Shown: positions 9,317-21,141, numbered from the stretch's first letter. The stretch is DNA of 64,000 bases from Arsenophonus sp. (GCA_031446085.1 CP132901.1:62001-126000), one strand, 5' to 3'. Numbers and translations: made by a program. The notes: generated by a model from the letters alone, not told the origin.

Positions 9317-10168
9317 TTATACAGTAAATGGATAATAAATTGGTGAATGGTATTGATAATTGATAATTTTAAAATCTTTATTAGTAACCCATGTTTCTAT
9401 ATCTTTTAATTTTTTAATTTTTGGATTAATATGACATTTTGGTAAAGGATAAGGTGTTCTTTTTAATTGAATATCACGCATAATCTTTAATTGATTTTCA
9501 TAAATATGTGCATTGATAATTTTGTGATATACTTTTCCTGGTTTATTTTTAGTAATTTTTGCCATTAATTTAAGTAAAATAAAACATTGAATTTGATTAA
9601 AATTTAACCCTATAGGAACATCACAACTTCTTTGATAAGAAGTTAAGTATAATTTACGATTCATTAAAGAAAAAGTATGTGTATGCATACAAGGTTTAAG
9701 ACAACCTAATTCTAATTCTCCTGGGTTGTAAAAAGTTAATATTTCTGCTCTATCGTCAATTCCATGAGATAAGTTCTTTATAATTTTTTTTAATTGATCA
9801 AGAGAAGTTCCATCAGGACGTATCCAAGATCTTCCTTGTACTCCATAAACTCTGCCCATATCATCTTTTCCATTTCTATTTGGATTATTTAGCCATAATA
9901 TATTTTTATTTGCATTGGCATTCCATGTATTACATCCAATTTTTCTAAATTGTGAAGCATTAGAATATCCTCTTAAATATCCCAATAGTTCTGAAATGGC
10001 AGATTTATAATGTATTTTCCGTGTTGTTATAATTGGGAAATAATTGTTCTCTACATCATATTCAAAATCTACATTAATGACTGTTAAACATTTCATTCCT
10101 GTTCTTTTATTGAGAATCCATTCTCCATTATTTATAATTCTTTTACATAATTTTAAATATTGTTTCAT
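9317..10168 (-). CDS. thyA: Thymidylate synthase, long form
   Basis: Converts dUMP to dTMP with methylene-THF. The active-site cysteine lies in [12 protein letters not shown], followed by [17 protein letters not shown], which binds dUMP, and by the late HIYENQL segment. At 283 residues with blocks ELLGYLRGY and [12 protein letters not shown], it is of the form I recall from Proteus, Providencia and Vibrio rather than the 264-residue E. coli form. It lies between lgt and recC as in E. coli. The pilin-like ppd genes of that locus are gone. Confidence 0.95.
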   Translation of the reverse strand: MKQYLKLCKRIINNGEWILNKRTGMKCLTVINVDFEYDVENNYFPIITTRKIHYKSAISELLGYLRGYSNASQFRKIGCNTWNANANKNILWLNNPNRNGKDDMGRVYGVQGRSWIRPDGTSLDQLKKIIKNLSHGIDDRAEILTFYNPGELELGCLKPCMHTHTFSLMNRKLYLTSYQRSCDVPIGLNFNQIQCFILLKLMAKITKNKPGKVYHKIINAHIYENQLKIMRDIQLKRTPYPLPKCHINPKIKKLKDIETWVTNKDFKIINYQYHSPIYYPFTV

Positions 10169-10204
10169 AGATTAGTAAATTTTAAATAAATAAAAAAATA
10201 TTTT

Positions 10205-11044
10205 TTATCTAAATTTTAATTTAATATAAATAAATAATCCACTAATTATCATTGGTATAGACAATATTTGTCCCATACTTAAACCTAAAAATAGTCCTAA
10301 TTGAAAATCTGGTTCACGAAAAAATTCAATTAAGAATCTAAAAAATCCATATCCAATTAAAAATAAACTTGACTTTGTTCCAATTAGTACCTTTTTAGGT
10401 ATTAAAAAATTTAATATAATAAATAAAACAAATCCTTCAAAAAACATTTCATACAATTGAGAAGGATGACGTGGTAAAGATCCATATTTTTCAAATATAG
10501 GTAATAATTTAGGGTTGTTTTGTATGATTATGAAATCTAAATATTTTGATTGCGGAAAAATCATGCCAAATTTTTGATTTAGTGTAATTTTTCCCCATAA
10601 TTCTCCATTAATAAAATTTCCTATTCGTCCTAATATTAATCCAAATGGTGTTAATTGTGCTAAAAAATCACTTATTTTAAAAAAATTGAAATTATTTTTT
10701 TTAGAGAATAATACTGTGTTAATAATAACACCAATAAGTCCTCCATGAAAAGACATTCCTCCTTCCCATATTTTAAAAATATGTATAGGATTGTGTATAA
10801 AAAAATTAAGATTATAAAATAATATATATCCTATTCTTCCACCAATAACAAGACTAAAAAATGTATTAAATAAAAAGTCATTTATTTTTTCTTTGCCCCA
10901 TTGTTTTTTGTAATTTGTTTTATTGCTATACCATAAAGCAAAAATAAATCCAAAAAAATACATTAATCCATACCAATGGATAGAAAAAAAGTTAAAAGAT
11001 ATTAATATAGGATTAATATTTGGAAAATTTATATAATCTTTCAT
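10205..11044 (-). CDS. lgt: Prolipoprotein diacylglyceryl transferase
   Basis: Inner-membrane enzyme that adds diacylglycerol to the lipobox cysteine of prelipoproteins such as BamC and BamD, both encoded in this window. Several membrane helices are visible, with the HGGLIG motif near residue 100 and the Lgt signature GRIGNFINGELWG near residue 140. The 279 residues compare with about 291 in E. coli. It lies upstream of thyA on the same strand with a short gap, as in E. coli. Confidence 0.95.
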   Translation of the reverse strand: MKDYINFPNINPILISFNFFSIHWYGLMYFFGFIFALWYSNKTNYKKQWGKEKINDFLFNTFFSLVIGGRIGYILFYNLNFFIHNPIHIFKIWEGGMSFHGGLIGVIINTVLFSKKNNFNFFKISDFLAQLTPFGLILGRIGNFINGELWGKITLNQKFGMIFPQSKYLDFIIIQNNPKLLPIFEKYGSLPRHPSQLYEMFFEGFVLFIILNFLIPKKVLIGTKSSLFLIGYGFFRFLIEFFREPDFQLGLFLGLSMGQILSIPMIISGLFIYIKLKFR

Positions 11045-11101
11045 TTATAAAAAAGTATAATTAAAAATATATCTTTAAGTTTAATTTTAAAATATATTAA
11101 A

Positions 11102-11587
11102 TTATTTTAAATTTAGAGACATTACAATGGGTTCAAATTGTTTCATAACATGTTTATAAACATTTCTTTTAAAAGAAATTACTTTTTTTAATGGATACCA
11201 ATAGTTTACCCATTTCCAATGATCAAATTCAGGATTTTTACTTCTAAGAATATTAATATTATATTCATGAGTAATTAATTTTAATAAAAACCATTTTTGT
11301 TTTTGTCCAATACAAGTTGGGTTACTATCTTTTCTTATTAATTTTTTTGGTATTTTATATTTTGTCCATTTTTTTGTATGTGTCAATATTTTTACATCTT
11401 GCTTAGATAATCCAATTTCTTCAAATAATTCTCGATACATAGCTTCTATAGGCGATTCTAAATATTGAATACCTCCTTGTGGAAATTGCCATGCATTTTT
11501 TCCAAATCGACGTGCCCATAGTACTTGTGTTTTTTTATTGCAAATAATAATGCCTACATTGTATCGATAACCTTTATTATCTATCAT
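11102..11587 (-). CDS. rppH: RNA pyrophosphohydrolase (Nudix)
   Basis: Removes pyrophosphate from the 5' end of mRNA and so starts 5'-end-dependent decay. The Nudix box is complete, from [16 protein letters not shown] to LFEEIGL, near residues 38-60, and the N-terminal [10 protein letters not shown] and WQFPQGG are conserved. The 161 residues compare with about 176 in E. coli; the variable C-terminal tail is shortened. In E. coli ptsP separates rppH from lgt; here it has been deleted. Confidence 0.93.
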   Translation of the reverse strand: MIDNKGYRYNVGIIICNKKTQVLWARRFGKNAWQFPQGGIQYLESPIEAMYRELFEEIGLSKQDVKILTHTKKWTKYKIPKKLIRKDSNPTCIGQKQKWFLLKLITHEYNINILRSKNPEFDHWKWVNYWYPLKKVISFKRNVYKHVMKQFEPIVMSLNLK

Positions 11588-11623
11588 TAAATGGTTCTCA
11601 TTAAATATCTTAAATTCTGTTAA

Positions 11624-13729
<2,106 letters not shown>

Positions 13730-13797
13730 TTAAATATTTTTTTAGTTTAATTGTATTTATTGATATTTATATATATGATAAAATCTAGTATTTGTTA

Positions 13798-13870
13798 GGC
13801 CCTTTAGCTCAGTGGTTAGAGCGTACGACTCATAATCGTTTGGTCGCTGGTTCGAATCCAGCAAGGGCCA
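13798..13870 (+). tRNA. ileX: tRNA-Ile2 (CAT anticodon, lysidine-modified)
   Basis: A 73-base cloverleaf with anticodon CAT. Its acceptor GGCCCTT, D-arm TAGCTCAGTGGTTAGAGC, and TGGTCGCTGGTTCGAATCC match E. coli tRNA-Ile2, not elongator or initiator tRNA-Met. It therefore should read AUA and needs TilS to convert the wobble C to lysidine. AUA is very frequent in these genes. The 3' CCA is not encoded. Confidence 0.9.
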
Positions 13871-13908
13871 AATTATATTGTATAAATAATATATTTTTTA
13901 ATGATCAT

Positions 13909-13983
13909 TAAATATAAAACATACAATTTTCACTTGAATGATTTTTAAAAACATTCAAGTGAAAATTGTATGTTTTATATTTA
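13909..13983. terminator. Very long perfect hairpin between convergent tRNA units
   Basis: A perfect 32-base inverted repeat: arm one is 13909-13940, arm two 13952-13983, separated by an 11-base A/T spacer. The arms include the mixed sequence ACAATTTTCACTTGAATG, so this is not simple A/T palindromy. It lies exactly between the 3' ends of tRNA-Ile2 (plus strand) and tRNA-Pro (minus strand). It could act as a bidirectional terminator, but is far longer than usual and lacks a clear T tract after the stem. Confidence 0.55.
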
Positions 13984-14020
13984 TAAAGGACATAAATTTT
14001 ATTAAAAGAAAAAAATTTTT

Positions 14021-14094
14021 TCGGCGAGAGAGGATTTGAACCTCCGACCCACTGGTCCCAAACCAGTTGCGCTACCAAACTGCGCTACTCGCCG
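14021..14094 (-). tRNA. proM: tRNA-Pro (TGG)
   Basis: A 74-base cloverleaf on the minus strand: acceptor CGGCGAG pairs with CTCGCCG, and the anticodon loop is TTTGGGA with TGG. It is nearly identical to E. coli proM, the last gene of the argX-hisR-leuT-proM operon. CCA is not encoded. This is a tRNA-Pro able to read all four proline codons. Confidence 0.95.
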
Positions 14095-14131
14095 AAATAT
14101 AATTAATTAATTAATAATATTAAAAATAATG

Positions 14132-14205
14132 GGTGACTAATGGGATTCGAACCCATGACAACCGGAATCACAATCCGGGACTCTACCATCTGAGCTATAG
14201 TCACC
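14132..14205 (-). tRNA. hisR: tRNA-His (GTG)
   Basis: Minus-strand cloverleaf with acceptor GTGACTA paired to TAGTCAC, anticodon GTG and discriminator C. The extra 5' G (position -1, here 14205), the histidine identity element, is encoded. It closely matches E. coli hisR. In E. coli leuT follows between hisR and proM, but here only about 37 bases separate them. CCA is not encoded. Confidence 0.94.
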
Positions 14206-14277
14206 ATTATTTTAATTTGATTAAATTTTAATTATATATTATTTATTATATATGACAAATTTTATTTTTATAAAAAC

Positions 14278-14351
14278 TGCGCTCGACAGGATTTGAACCT
14301 GATTCCTCTGTCTTCGGAGAACAGTGCTCTATCCATATGAGCTACGAGCGC
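14278..14351 (-). tRNA. argX: tRNA-Arg (CCG)
   Basis: Minus-strand cloverleaf of 74 bases with acceptor GCGCTCG paired to CGAGCGC and anticodon CCG in TTCTCCGAA. It corresponds to E. coli argX, the first gene of the argX-hisR-leuT-proM operon. The A discriminator differs from the G of E. coli. CGG is a very rare codon in a genome of this base composition, so retention of this tRNA is notable. CCA is not encoded. Confidence 0.94.
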
Positions 14352-14409
14352 ATTTATTCTAACAAGTTATTACTAAAATTTATATAAAAAAATTTTTTGT
14401 ATAACATTA

Positions 14410-17292
14410 TTAATTTTTAAGTGTTTTTAATATTTTTTTTTCTTTTTTCAGTTTTGTATAAGATTTTAAATTTTTTTCTAAAAGATCATGTGTTTTTTGA
14501 ATAATATTTGAAGGTGCTTTTTTTAAAAAGTTGTTATTTTTTAGTTTATTTTGTATTAAATTAATATAATTTTTTATTTTATTTATTTTTTTATTAATAA
14601 GATTTAATGCTTCATTTTTATTTATTAAATCTATTTTTGGAATAATGATTTTTATTTCATCATCAATAAATGTGATATAATGAATATCATGATTAAAATC
14701 AGAATATTTTAAAAATTTTATATTTATTAAATTTCCCATAAATTTAATATAAATAATATTATCTACTAATATTTGTTTTATTTTTTTATTTTTTATTTTT
14801 AAAAATATTTTTAATGGTTTATTAAATGATATTTTCATTTTTTTTCTAATATTTCGTATACTCACTATTATCTTTTTTATCCATTTTACAGAATATTCTG
14901 CTTTTTTATTGATATAAATAGAATTATATTTTGGAAATTTTGTTATCATGATTGTATTTTCTTTAAATTTCAATATTTTTTTTATTTTTTGCCAAATTAT
15001 TTCTGTAATAAATGGAATAATAGGATGTGCTAATCTAAGTAATTTTTCTAGTGTTTCAATTAATATTTTTTGAGTTGCTATTTTATTTTTTTCTTTTTCT
15101 TGTTTAAAAACTATTTTAGACAATTCTAAATACCAATCACAAAATTCATTCCAAATAAAATGATACAAAATATTTGTTGCTATATCAAATCTGTAATTAT
15201 CTAAGGCATGACGATAAGTTTTAATCGTGTTGTTTAATTTTGAAACGACCCATAAATCTATGTCAGAAAATACAATTTTTGTTTTTTGATCATTTATTTT
15301 AATATCAACATTATTTAAAATATATTGACTAGCATTCCATAACTTATTACAAAAATTTCTGTATCCAACAAGTTTATTCATGTTCCAAAAAACATTTCTA
15401 TTAGCAGATGAAAGAGAAGCTAGTGTAAATCTTAGTGCATCTGTTCCATATCCAGGTATTCCATTAGGATATGTTTTTTTTGTATTTTTAATAATTTTGT
15501 CTTTTATTGTTTGTTTGATTATATCATTTGTTCTTTTTTTTAATAATTTTTTTAAAGATATTCCATCAATCATATCAATAGGATCAATAACATTTCCTTT
15601 AAATTTAGACATTTTTTGTTTATTTTCATCACGTACTAAAGCTGTAATATAAACATGTTTAAATGGAATTTGTGATTTTCCGTGTTTATCTTTAATGAAA
15701 TAAAGTGTTAACATTATCATACGTGATATCCAAAAAAAAATGATATCAAATCCACTAACTAAAACATTTGTTGGATGAAATTGTTTAAGTTCAGAAGTAT
15801 TTTTTGGCCAACCTAATACCGAAAAAGTCCATAAACTTGATGAAAACCAAGTATCTAATACATCAGGATCTTGTTTTAATAAAATATTTTTATGTAATTT
15901 ATATTTTTTTCTTATTTCACTTAAATTATTTCCAACATAAATATTTCCATTTTTATCATACCATGCAGGTATTGGATGACCCCACCATATTTGTCTAGAA
16001 ATACACCAATCTTGGATAATGTTCATCCAAGAAAAATAAATGTTTTCATATTCTTTAGGAATAAATTTAATCGACCCATTTTTTACAATATCAATAGCTT
16101 TTTCTTTTAATTGAGATACTTTTAAATACCATTGATCAGTCAGCATTGGTTCAACAACAACTCCTCCTCGATCACTATATGGAAGTATAATGCAATCTTT
16201 TTCAATTTTAGTTAACAATTTTTTTTCTTTTAATTTTTCAATAATGATTTTACGTGCAGAAAAACGATTTATTTTTTGATATATTAATGGTATATTAGAT
16301 GAAAAAATTTTGCTTTTATTACCATTACTATCAAATATTTCTAATTTTTTAAGAATATTTCCTTTTGAATCAAGGATATTAATCATGGGTAATTTATGAC
16401 GTTTAGCAATTTCATAATCTGTAAAATCATGTGCTGGAGTAATTTTCATACATCCTGTTCCTTGATTAATATCTACAGATTTATCAGAAATAATAGGAAT
16501 AATCCGATTAATTAATGGAACTAATGCTGTTTTTCCTATTAATTTTTGATACCTAATATCATTAGGATTTACAGCTAGTGCTGTATCACCCAATATAGTT
16601 TCTGGTCTTGTTGTAGCTATAGAAATATAATTTAAATTATTTTGATTTAGAATTTGATATTGAATATGCCAAACAAATCCTTGAGTTTTTTTATTCTCAA
16701 TTTCTAAATCTGAAATTGCAGTACGTAATTTAGGATCCCAATTAACTAATTTTTTTCCACGATAAATAAGTTTATCTTCATACAAACTAATAAATGCTTT
16801 TTTAACTGATTTTTGAAAATCTTTATCCATAGTGAAACGTTTTTTGGTCCAATCTATAGAATTTCCTAATCGTTTCATTTGCATAAAAATTTTTTTTTGT
16901 ATATTTTGCTTCCATTGAAGCATCTTTTTTTTAAATTCTTTTTTTTCTAAATTATACCTATTTTTTTTTTCTTTTATGAGAATTTTATTCTCTAATAAGA
17001 TTTGAGCAGCTATTCCAGCATGATCGATTCCAGATTGCCAAAGTGTATTTTTTCCTTGCATACGATTATAACGAATTAAAATATCCATAATTGTTTGTTG
17101 AAAGGCATGTCCCAAATGTAAAGAACCAGTTATATTAGGAGGTGGTATAACAATACAAAAATTTTCTTTTTTATTTTTAGTAGGTTTAAAAAATCCATTT
17201 AGTTCCCATTTTTTATATATGTTTTGTTCGAATTTTTTCAAAGAAGAATATGATGTTTTTTTATAAATTTTATTTTTTTTTGTTTTATTCAT
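14410..17292 (-). CDS. valS: Valyl-tRNA synthetase
   Basis: Charges tRNA-Val. The class I HIGH motif is present as HLGH in SLHLGHAFQQTIMD, the CP1 editing insertion includes ATTRPETILGDTA, and the C-terminal coiled coil is retained. The catalytic KMSKS loop reads KMSKF, a Ser-to-Phe change. I start at the ATG giving MNKTKK (960 residues); a GTG 45 bases upstream overlaps pepA and adds only a basic leader. It follows pepA as in E. coli but with holC deleted. Confidence 0.95.
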   Translation of the reverse strand: MNKTKKNKIYKKTSYSSLKKFEQNIYKKWELNGFFKPTKNKKENFCIVIPPPNITGSLHLGHAFQQTIMDILIRYNRMQGKNTLWQSGIDHAGIAAQILLENKILIKEKKNRYNLEKKEFKKKMLQWKQNIQKKIFMQMKRLGNSIDWTKKRFTMDKDFQKSVKKAFISLYEDKLIYRGKKLVNWDPKLRTAISDLEIENKKTQGFVWHIQYQILNQNNLNYISIATTRPETILGDTALAVNPNDIRYQKLIGKTALVPLINRIIPIISDKSVDINQGTGCMKITPAHDFTDYEIAKRHKLPMINILDSKGNILKKLEIFDSNGNKSKIFSSNIPLIYQKINRFSARKIIIEKLKEKKLLTKIEKDCIILPYSDRGGVVVEPMLTDQWYLKVSQLKEKAIDIVKNGSIKFIPKEYENIYFSWMNIIQDWCISRQIWWGHPIPAWYDKNGNIYVGNNLSEIRKKYKLHKNILLKQDPDVLDTWFSSSLWTFSVLGWPKNTSELKQFHPTNVLVSGFDIIFFWISRMIMLTLYFIKDKHGKSQIPFKHVYITALVRDENKQKMSKFKGNVIDPIDMIDGISLKKLLKKRTNDIIKQTIKDKIIKNTKKTYPNGIPGYGTDALRFTLASLSSANRNVFWNMNKLVGYRNFCNKLWNASQYILNNVDIKINDQKTKIVFSDIDLWVVSKLNNTIKTYRHALDNYRFDIATNILYHFIWNEFCDWYLELSKIVFKQEKEKNKIATQKILIETLEKLLRLAHPIIPFITEIIWQKIKKILKFKENTIMITKFPKYNSIYINKKAEYSVKWIKKIIVSIRNIRKKMKISFNKPLKIFLKIKNKKIKQILVDNIIYIKFMGNLINIKFLKYSDFNHDIHYITFIDDEIKIIIPKIDLINKNEALNLINKKINKIKNYINLIQNKLKNNNFLKKAPSNIIQKTHDLLEKNLKSYTKLKKEKKILKTLKN

Positions 17293-17317
17293 TGATTTTT
17301 TAAATTTTTTTTGTTTT

Positions 17318-18817
17318 TTATTTATTGTTTTTAACACGATTCATAAGAAATTGAGCTAACAATTTCATTGGTCTTCCAGTTGAATTCTTATTATTTCCTG
17401 TTTTCCATGCTGTGCCGGCAATATCTAGATGAGCCCAACAATATTTTTTTGCAAAAAAATGTAAAAAACAACCGGCAGTAATTGTTCCTCCAGGAACTCC
17501 TCCTACATTTGATATATCTGCATGGTTTGATTGTAATTGCAAATTAAAATCTTCATCTAAAGGTAATTGCCAAGCTTTATCATTACTTTCTTTTCCTGCA
17601 TTTATAATTTCTTTTGCTAATTGGTTATTATTAGATATCAATCCATTATAATAAGTGCCTAATGCTATTACACATGCTCCTGTTAGTGTAGCTATATCGA
17701 TTACAATTTCTGGGTTATATTTAGAAACATAAGTTAATACATCACATAGTACTAATCTTCCTTCTGCGTCAGTATTCAGTACTTCAACTGTTTTTTTAGA
17801 CATCGTTTTAATAATATCTCCTGGTCTATACGCTGCACTACTTAACATATTTTCACATAATGCTAAAACACCAATAACATAAATTGGCAATTTTAATATT
17901 GCAAGAAATTTCATAATACCATACACGACAGCAGCGCCAGACATATCATATTTCATTTCATTCATATGATTAGATGGTTTAATTGAAATACCTCCAGAAT
18001 CAAATGTTAATCCCTTTCCAATAAGAATAATTGGTTTTTTTTCTTCATATTTTTTTTCATTATATTTCATTATAATCATTAAAGATTTATTTTTTGATCC
18101 AGAACCCACTGCTAGATATGCATTCATACCTAATTTTTTCATCATATTTTCGTCTATAATTTCTAATTTAATAGTGGAGTATTTTTTTTTTAATTGATCT
18201 GATTTCATAAAAAAATAAGATGAATTACAAATATTTGGTGGCATATTTGCAAGGTTTTTAACACTATTAATTGATTCTTGAATAGCCAAAGCATCTTTAA
18301 TTGCATTTTGTGTAGTTAAATATTCATCAGATTGAGATAAATAAAATATTATTTCTTTTTTAATTTCTGTTTTTTTTTTACTTTTTAAAAGATCAAAACT
18401 ATATGTTTCATCTAGAATAATTTCTATTGTTTTTCTAATTTTCCAATAATTATTTTTATTTAAAACATGTAAATAATGTAATAAAAAAATAAATTTTTTT
18501 TCATTAATTTTAATTAACTTGTTAATAATTTTTTTTATGATATTCTCATATTTTTTTTCATTAATTTTATTTTCTTGTCCACATAAAACTAACAATATTC
18601 TATCTGCATTTATATTTGGCACATTATAAAGTAATAATGTATTACCATTTTTTTTATTTAAATCTCCTTTTTTTAATATTTTTAAAATATAGTTATTTGT
18701 TATGTCATTAATTTTTTTTGTTAATTGATGTAATTTACATTCATTAAAAATAGGAATGATTATGCAATAATCATTTTTTTTTAAAAATAAATTATTATTT
18801 GTTTTAAATTCAAACAT
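17318..18817 (-). CDS. pepA: Leucyl aminopeptidase A
   Basis: Hexameric two-metal aminopeptidase of the M17 family that also binds DNA in E. coli (Xer recombination, carAB control). The signature NTDAEGRLVL, the metal and lysine motif GKGLTFDSGGISIKPS and the C-terminal HLDIAGTAW are intact over 499 residues (E. coli 503). It is divergent from lptF, as in E. coli, and upstream of valS with a gap too small for holC. Confidence 0.95.
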   Translation of the reverse strand: MFEFKTNNNLFLKKNDYCIIIPIFNECKLHQLTKKINDITNNYILKILKKGDLNKKNGNTLLLYNVPNINADRILLVLCGQENKINEKKYENIIKKIINKLIKINEKKFIFLLHYLHVLNKNNYWKIRKTIEIILDETYSFDLLKSKKKTEIKKEIIFYLSQSDEYLTTQNAIKDALAIQESINSVKNLANMPPNICNSSYFFMKSDQLKKKYSTIKLEIIDENMMKKLGMNAYLAVGSGSKNKSLMIIMKYNEKKYEEKKPIILIGKGLTFDSGGISIKPSNHMNEMKYDMSGAAVVYGIMKFLAILKLPIYVIGVLALCENMLSSAAYRPGDIIKTMSKKTVEVLNTDAEGRLVLCDVLTYVSKYNPEIVIDIATLTGACVIALGTYYNGLISNNNQLAKEIINAGKESNDKAWQLPLDEDFNLQLQSNHADISNVGGVPGGTITAGCFLHFFAKKYCWAHLDIAGTAWKTGNNKNSTGRPMKLLAQFLMNRVKNNK

Positions 18818-18942
18818 TTTTTTTCTCTTTTATTATTTTTTTATAATATTTTTTTATTGTTATTTAAATAACAGAATCTAGATCTGATAATCTAAATAGA
18901 TATTAATTAATTTTATATTAAGTACAATTAGGATATAATTAC

Positions 18943-19974
18943 ATGATTTTTTTTCAATATTTATTAAAAGAATCTTTTAAAAAACAAATTTCTGTTTTTT
19001 TTGTTTTAAAAATTATTTTTTTAATTCAAAAAATAATTTATATATTAACTTCAACAAATTATAAAAATATTTCCAGTAATTTAATAATAATTTTATTAGG
19101 ATTGTTTATTCCGCATATCATTCAAATTATTTTGCCATTAAGTCTTTTATTAGGAATTTTAATTTCTTATGGGAAATTGTATACAAATTCTGAAATTATT
19201 GTTATGTATTCTTGTGGCATGAATAAAAAAATTCTTATTTTTACATCTTTGGTTTTATCTTTTTTTAGTGCAATTTTAATGATGATTAATGTTATGTATA
19301 TTTTACCTTCATCTATATCATTTCAAAAAAAAATATTAAATGAAGAAAATTTTAATAGTTCTATTATTAATTCATTTGAAAATAGATTTCAAGAAACAAA
19401 AGATAAAAAAATTATTTTTTTTATTGAAGATATTAATGGAGAACAATTAAATAATTTATTTATTATACAAAAAAAAGAAATAAATAAAATATCCGAATCC
19501 ATAATTATATCAAATTTTGGTTTTTTTTGTAAAGATAAAAAAAAAATTATTTTAAAAAATGTAACACGTTATGAAAAATCAAGATTTCATAATCCAATAA
19601 ACATAACTCATTTAAATGAATATATTTTTTTTCTTCACCAAAAAAAAAATAATTTTATTTCTCAAATAGAAGAAAAAAAATTTATAGAGCTTTGGAAAAA
19701 TAATGATATTGAATCAAAAATAGAATTTCATTGGCGTTTGATATTAGTTTTTTCATTGTTCATTATAGGTATAATGACGGTTCCATTATCTGAAACACAT
19801 TTCAGAAAAGAAAAAATTTTAAAAACAATTATTCCTGTTTTACTTTTTTTAATATTTTTTATTTTAGAAAATCTTTTACATATTCATTTTAATCAATATG
19901 GAATTAATATTATATTTATAATGTGGATTATAAGTTTTATATTTTTCTTTATTTCAATAATGATGAATTGTTAA
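18943..19974 (+). CDS. lptF: LPS export permease LptF
   Basis: Inner-membrane subunit of the LptB2FG transporter that lifts lipopolysaccharide out of the membrane. The 343 residues have the LptF/G layout: N-terminal membrane helices (with FFQYLLKESFK at the start), a periplasmic jellyroll in the middle, and three C-terminal helices. Paired with lptG, 46 bases downstream. Retention of both implies that the symbiont still builds an outer membrane with some LPS. Confidence 0.9.
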   Translation: MIFFQYLLKESFKKQISVFFVLKIIFLIQKIIYILTSTNYKNISSNLIIILLGLFIPHIIQIILPLSLLLGILISYGKLYTNSEIIVMYSCGMNKKILIFTSLVLSFFSAILMMINVMYILPSSISFQKKILNEENFNSSIINSFENRFQETKDKKIIFFIEDINGEQLNNLFIIQKKEINKISESIIISNFGFFCKDKKKIILKNVTRYEKSRFHNPINITHLNEYIFFLHQKKNNFISQIEEKKFIELWKNNDIESKIEFHWRLILVFSLFIIGIMTVPLSETHFRKEKILKTIIPVLLFLIFFILENLLHIHFNQYGINIIFIMWIISFIFFFISIMMNC

Positions 19975-20020
19975 ATTTTTACATAATATTCATGTATATG
20001 TTAAATAGGATATTTTATTA

Positions 20021-21097
20021 ATGTTTAAAGTAATAGAACGATATATAGGGTTTCATTTTTTGTATTTTATGTTTCAATCTTTTTTTGTGATAATTTCTTT
20101 ATCATCTATAATTAAATTTTTTGAACAAATTAAAAAAATTAATGGAGAAAATTATACGATTGTTGATGTATTATATTTCGTATTATTAAATATTCCTAAA
20201 GATATAGTTACGTTATTTCCTATATTTACTTTATTAGGAGGAATATTAGCTATTAGTGATTTATCAAATCATAATGAATTAATTGTTTTTGAATCTATTG
20301 GTTTTTCTAAAATTAAAATTATTTTTTCAATTATTAAAGTAGCTATTATATTAACATTTTTTATGATTATAATTTCTGAATTTATTGTACCTGATTTAGA
20401 AAAAATTTTGAGAAGTTATAAAAGCGAAAAAATATTTAAACATTCTTTTTTTTTTAATCAAGAAAATATATGGTTGAAAAACGAAAATTATTTTATTTTT
20501 TTTAAAAAAATTATTAATCAAAATGAAGCTAAAGATATTTCTATTTATATATTGGATAAAAAATTTAAAATTAAAAAAATAATTCATTCTATTTATGGAA
20601 TTTATAATTATAGAGAAGTGAGTTGGAAATTATTTAATATTGATGAATTACAATTACATAATTATAAAAAAATTGTTCGATTAAAACATAAATATATATT
20701 TTGGAAAACGATTCTGTCCCCAAAAAAAATCAAATTATTATTTCTTAATCCACATTCTTTATCTATTAAAGAGTTATATGATTGTATGCGATATTTTAAA
20801 TTTAATAAAAAAAAACTATTCATTTATGAAATTAATTTATGGAAAAAAATTTTTTTTCCTTTATCAATAATTACAATGTTATTTATGTCGATTTCATTAA
20901 TTTTAGGTCCATTTCGAAATATTTTAAATAGTATTAGAGTTTTACTTTCTATATTTTTAGGCTTTATTTTTTATATATTAAATGAATTGGTTAGTAGTGT
21001 TAATTTTTTGTATAATTATTTTTCTATTTGGTTAATTTTATTAATACCAAATTTGTTATTTTGTATGATTAGTTTTTTAATTTTAAAAAAATATTAG
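20021..21097 (+). CDS. lptG: LPS export permease LptG
   Basis: Partner of LptF in LPS extraction. The 358 residues match the E. coli length (360) and layout: N-terminal helices beginning with MFKVIERYIGFHFL, a Lys-rich periplasmic jellyroll domain in the middle and C-terminal helices. The conserved DVLYFVLLNIPKDIVTLFP segment is clear. It follows lptF on the same strand, as in E. coli. Confidence 0.9.
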   Translation: MFKVIERYIGFHFLYFMFQSFFVIISLSSIIKFFEQIKKINGENYTIVDVLYFVLLNIPKDIVTLFPIFTLLGGILAISDLSNHNELIVFESIGFSKIKIIFSIIKVAIILTFFMIIISEFIVPDLEKILRSYKSEKIFKHSFFFNQENIWLKNENYFIFFKKIINQNEAKDISIYILDKKFKIKKIIHSIYGIYNYREVSWKLFNIDELQLHNYKKIVRLKHKYIFWKTILSPKKIKLLFLNPHSLSIKELYDCMRYFKFNKKKLFIYEINLWKKIFFPLSIITMLFMSISLILGPFRNILNSIRVLLSIFLGFIFYILNELVSSVNFLYNYFSIWLILLIPNLLFCMISFLILKKY

Positions 21098-21141
21098 AAA
21101 ATATTTCACTTTTTTAATTAAACATTACTTGGAGATTTTTT

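Noticed and set aside
13798..13870. Annotation of the CAT-anticodon tRNA as tRNA-Met
   Set aside because: The acceptor stem and the D- and T-arm sequences follow E. coli tRNA-Ile2 (ileX), not elongator or initiator Met tRNA.
18818..18942. Regulatory palindrome ATCTAGAT between pepA and lptF
   Set aside because: Eight bases of A/T-rich palindrome are expected by chance and no known operator matches.
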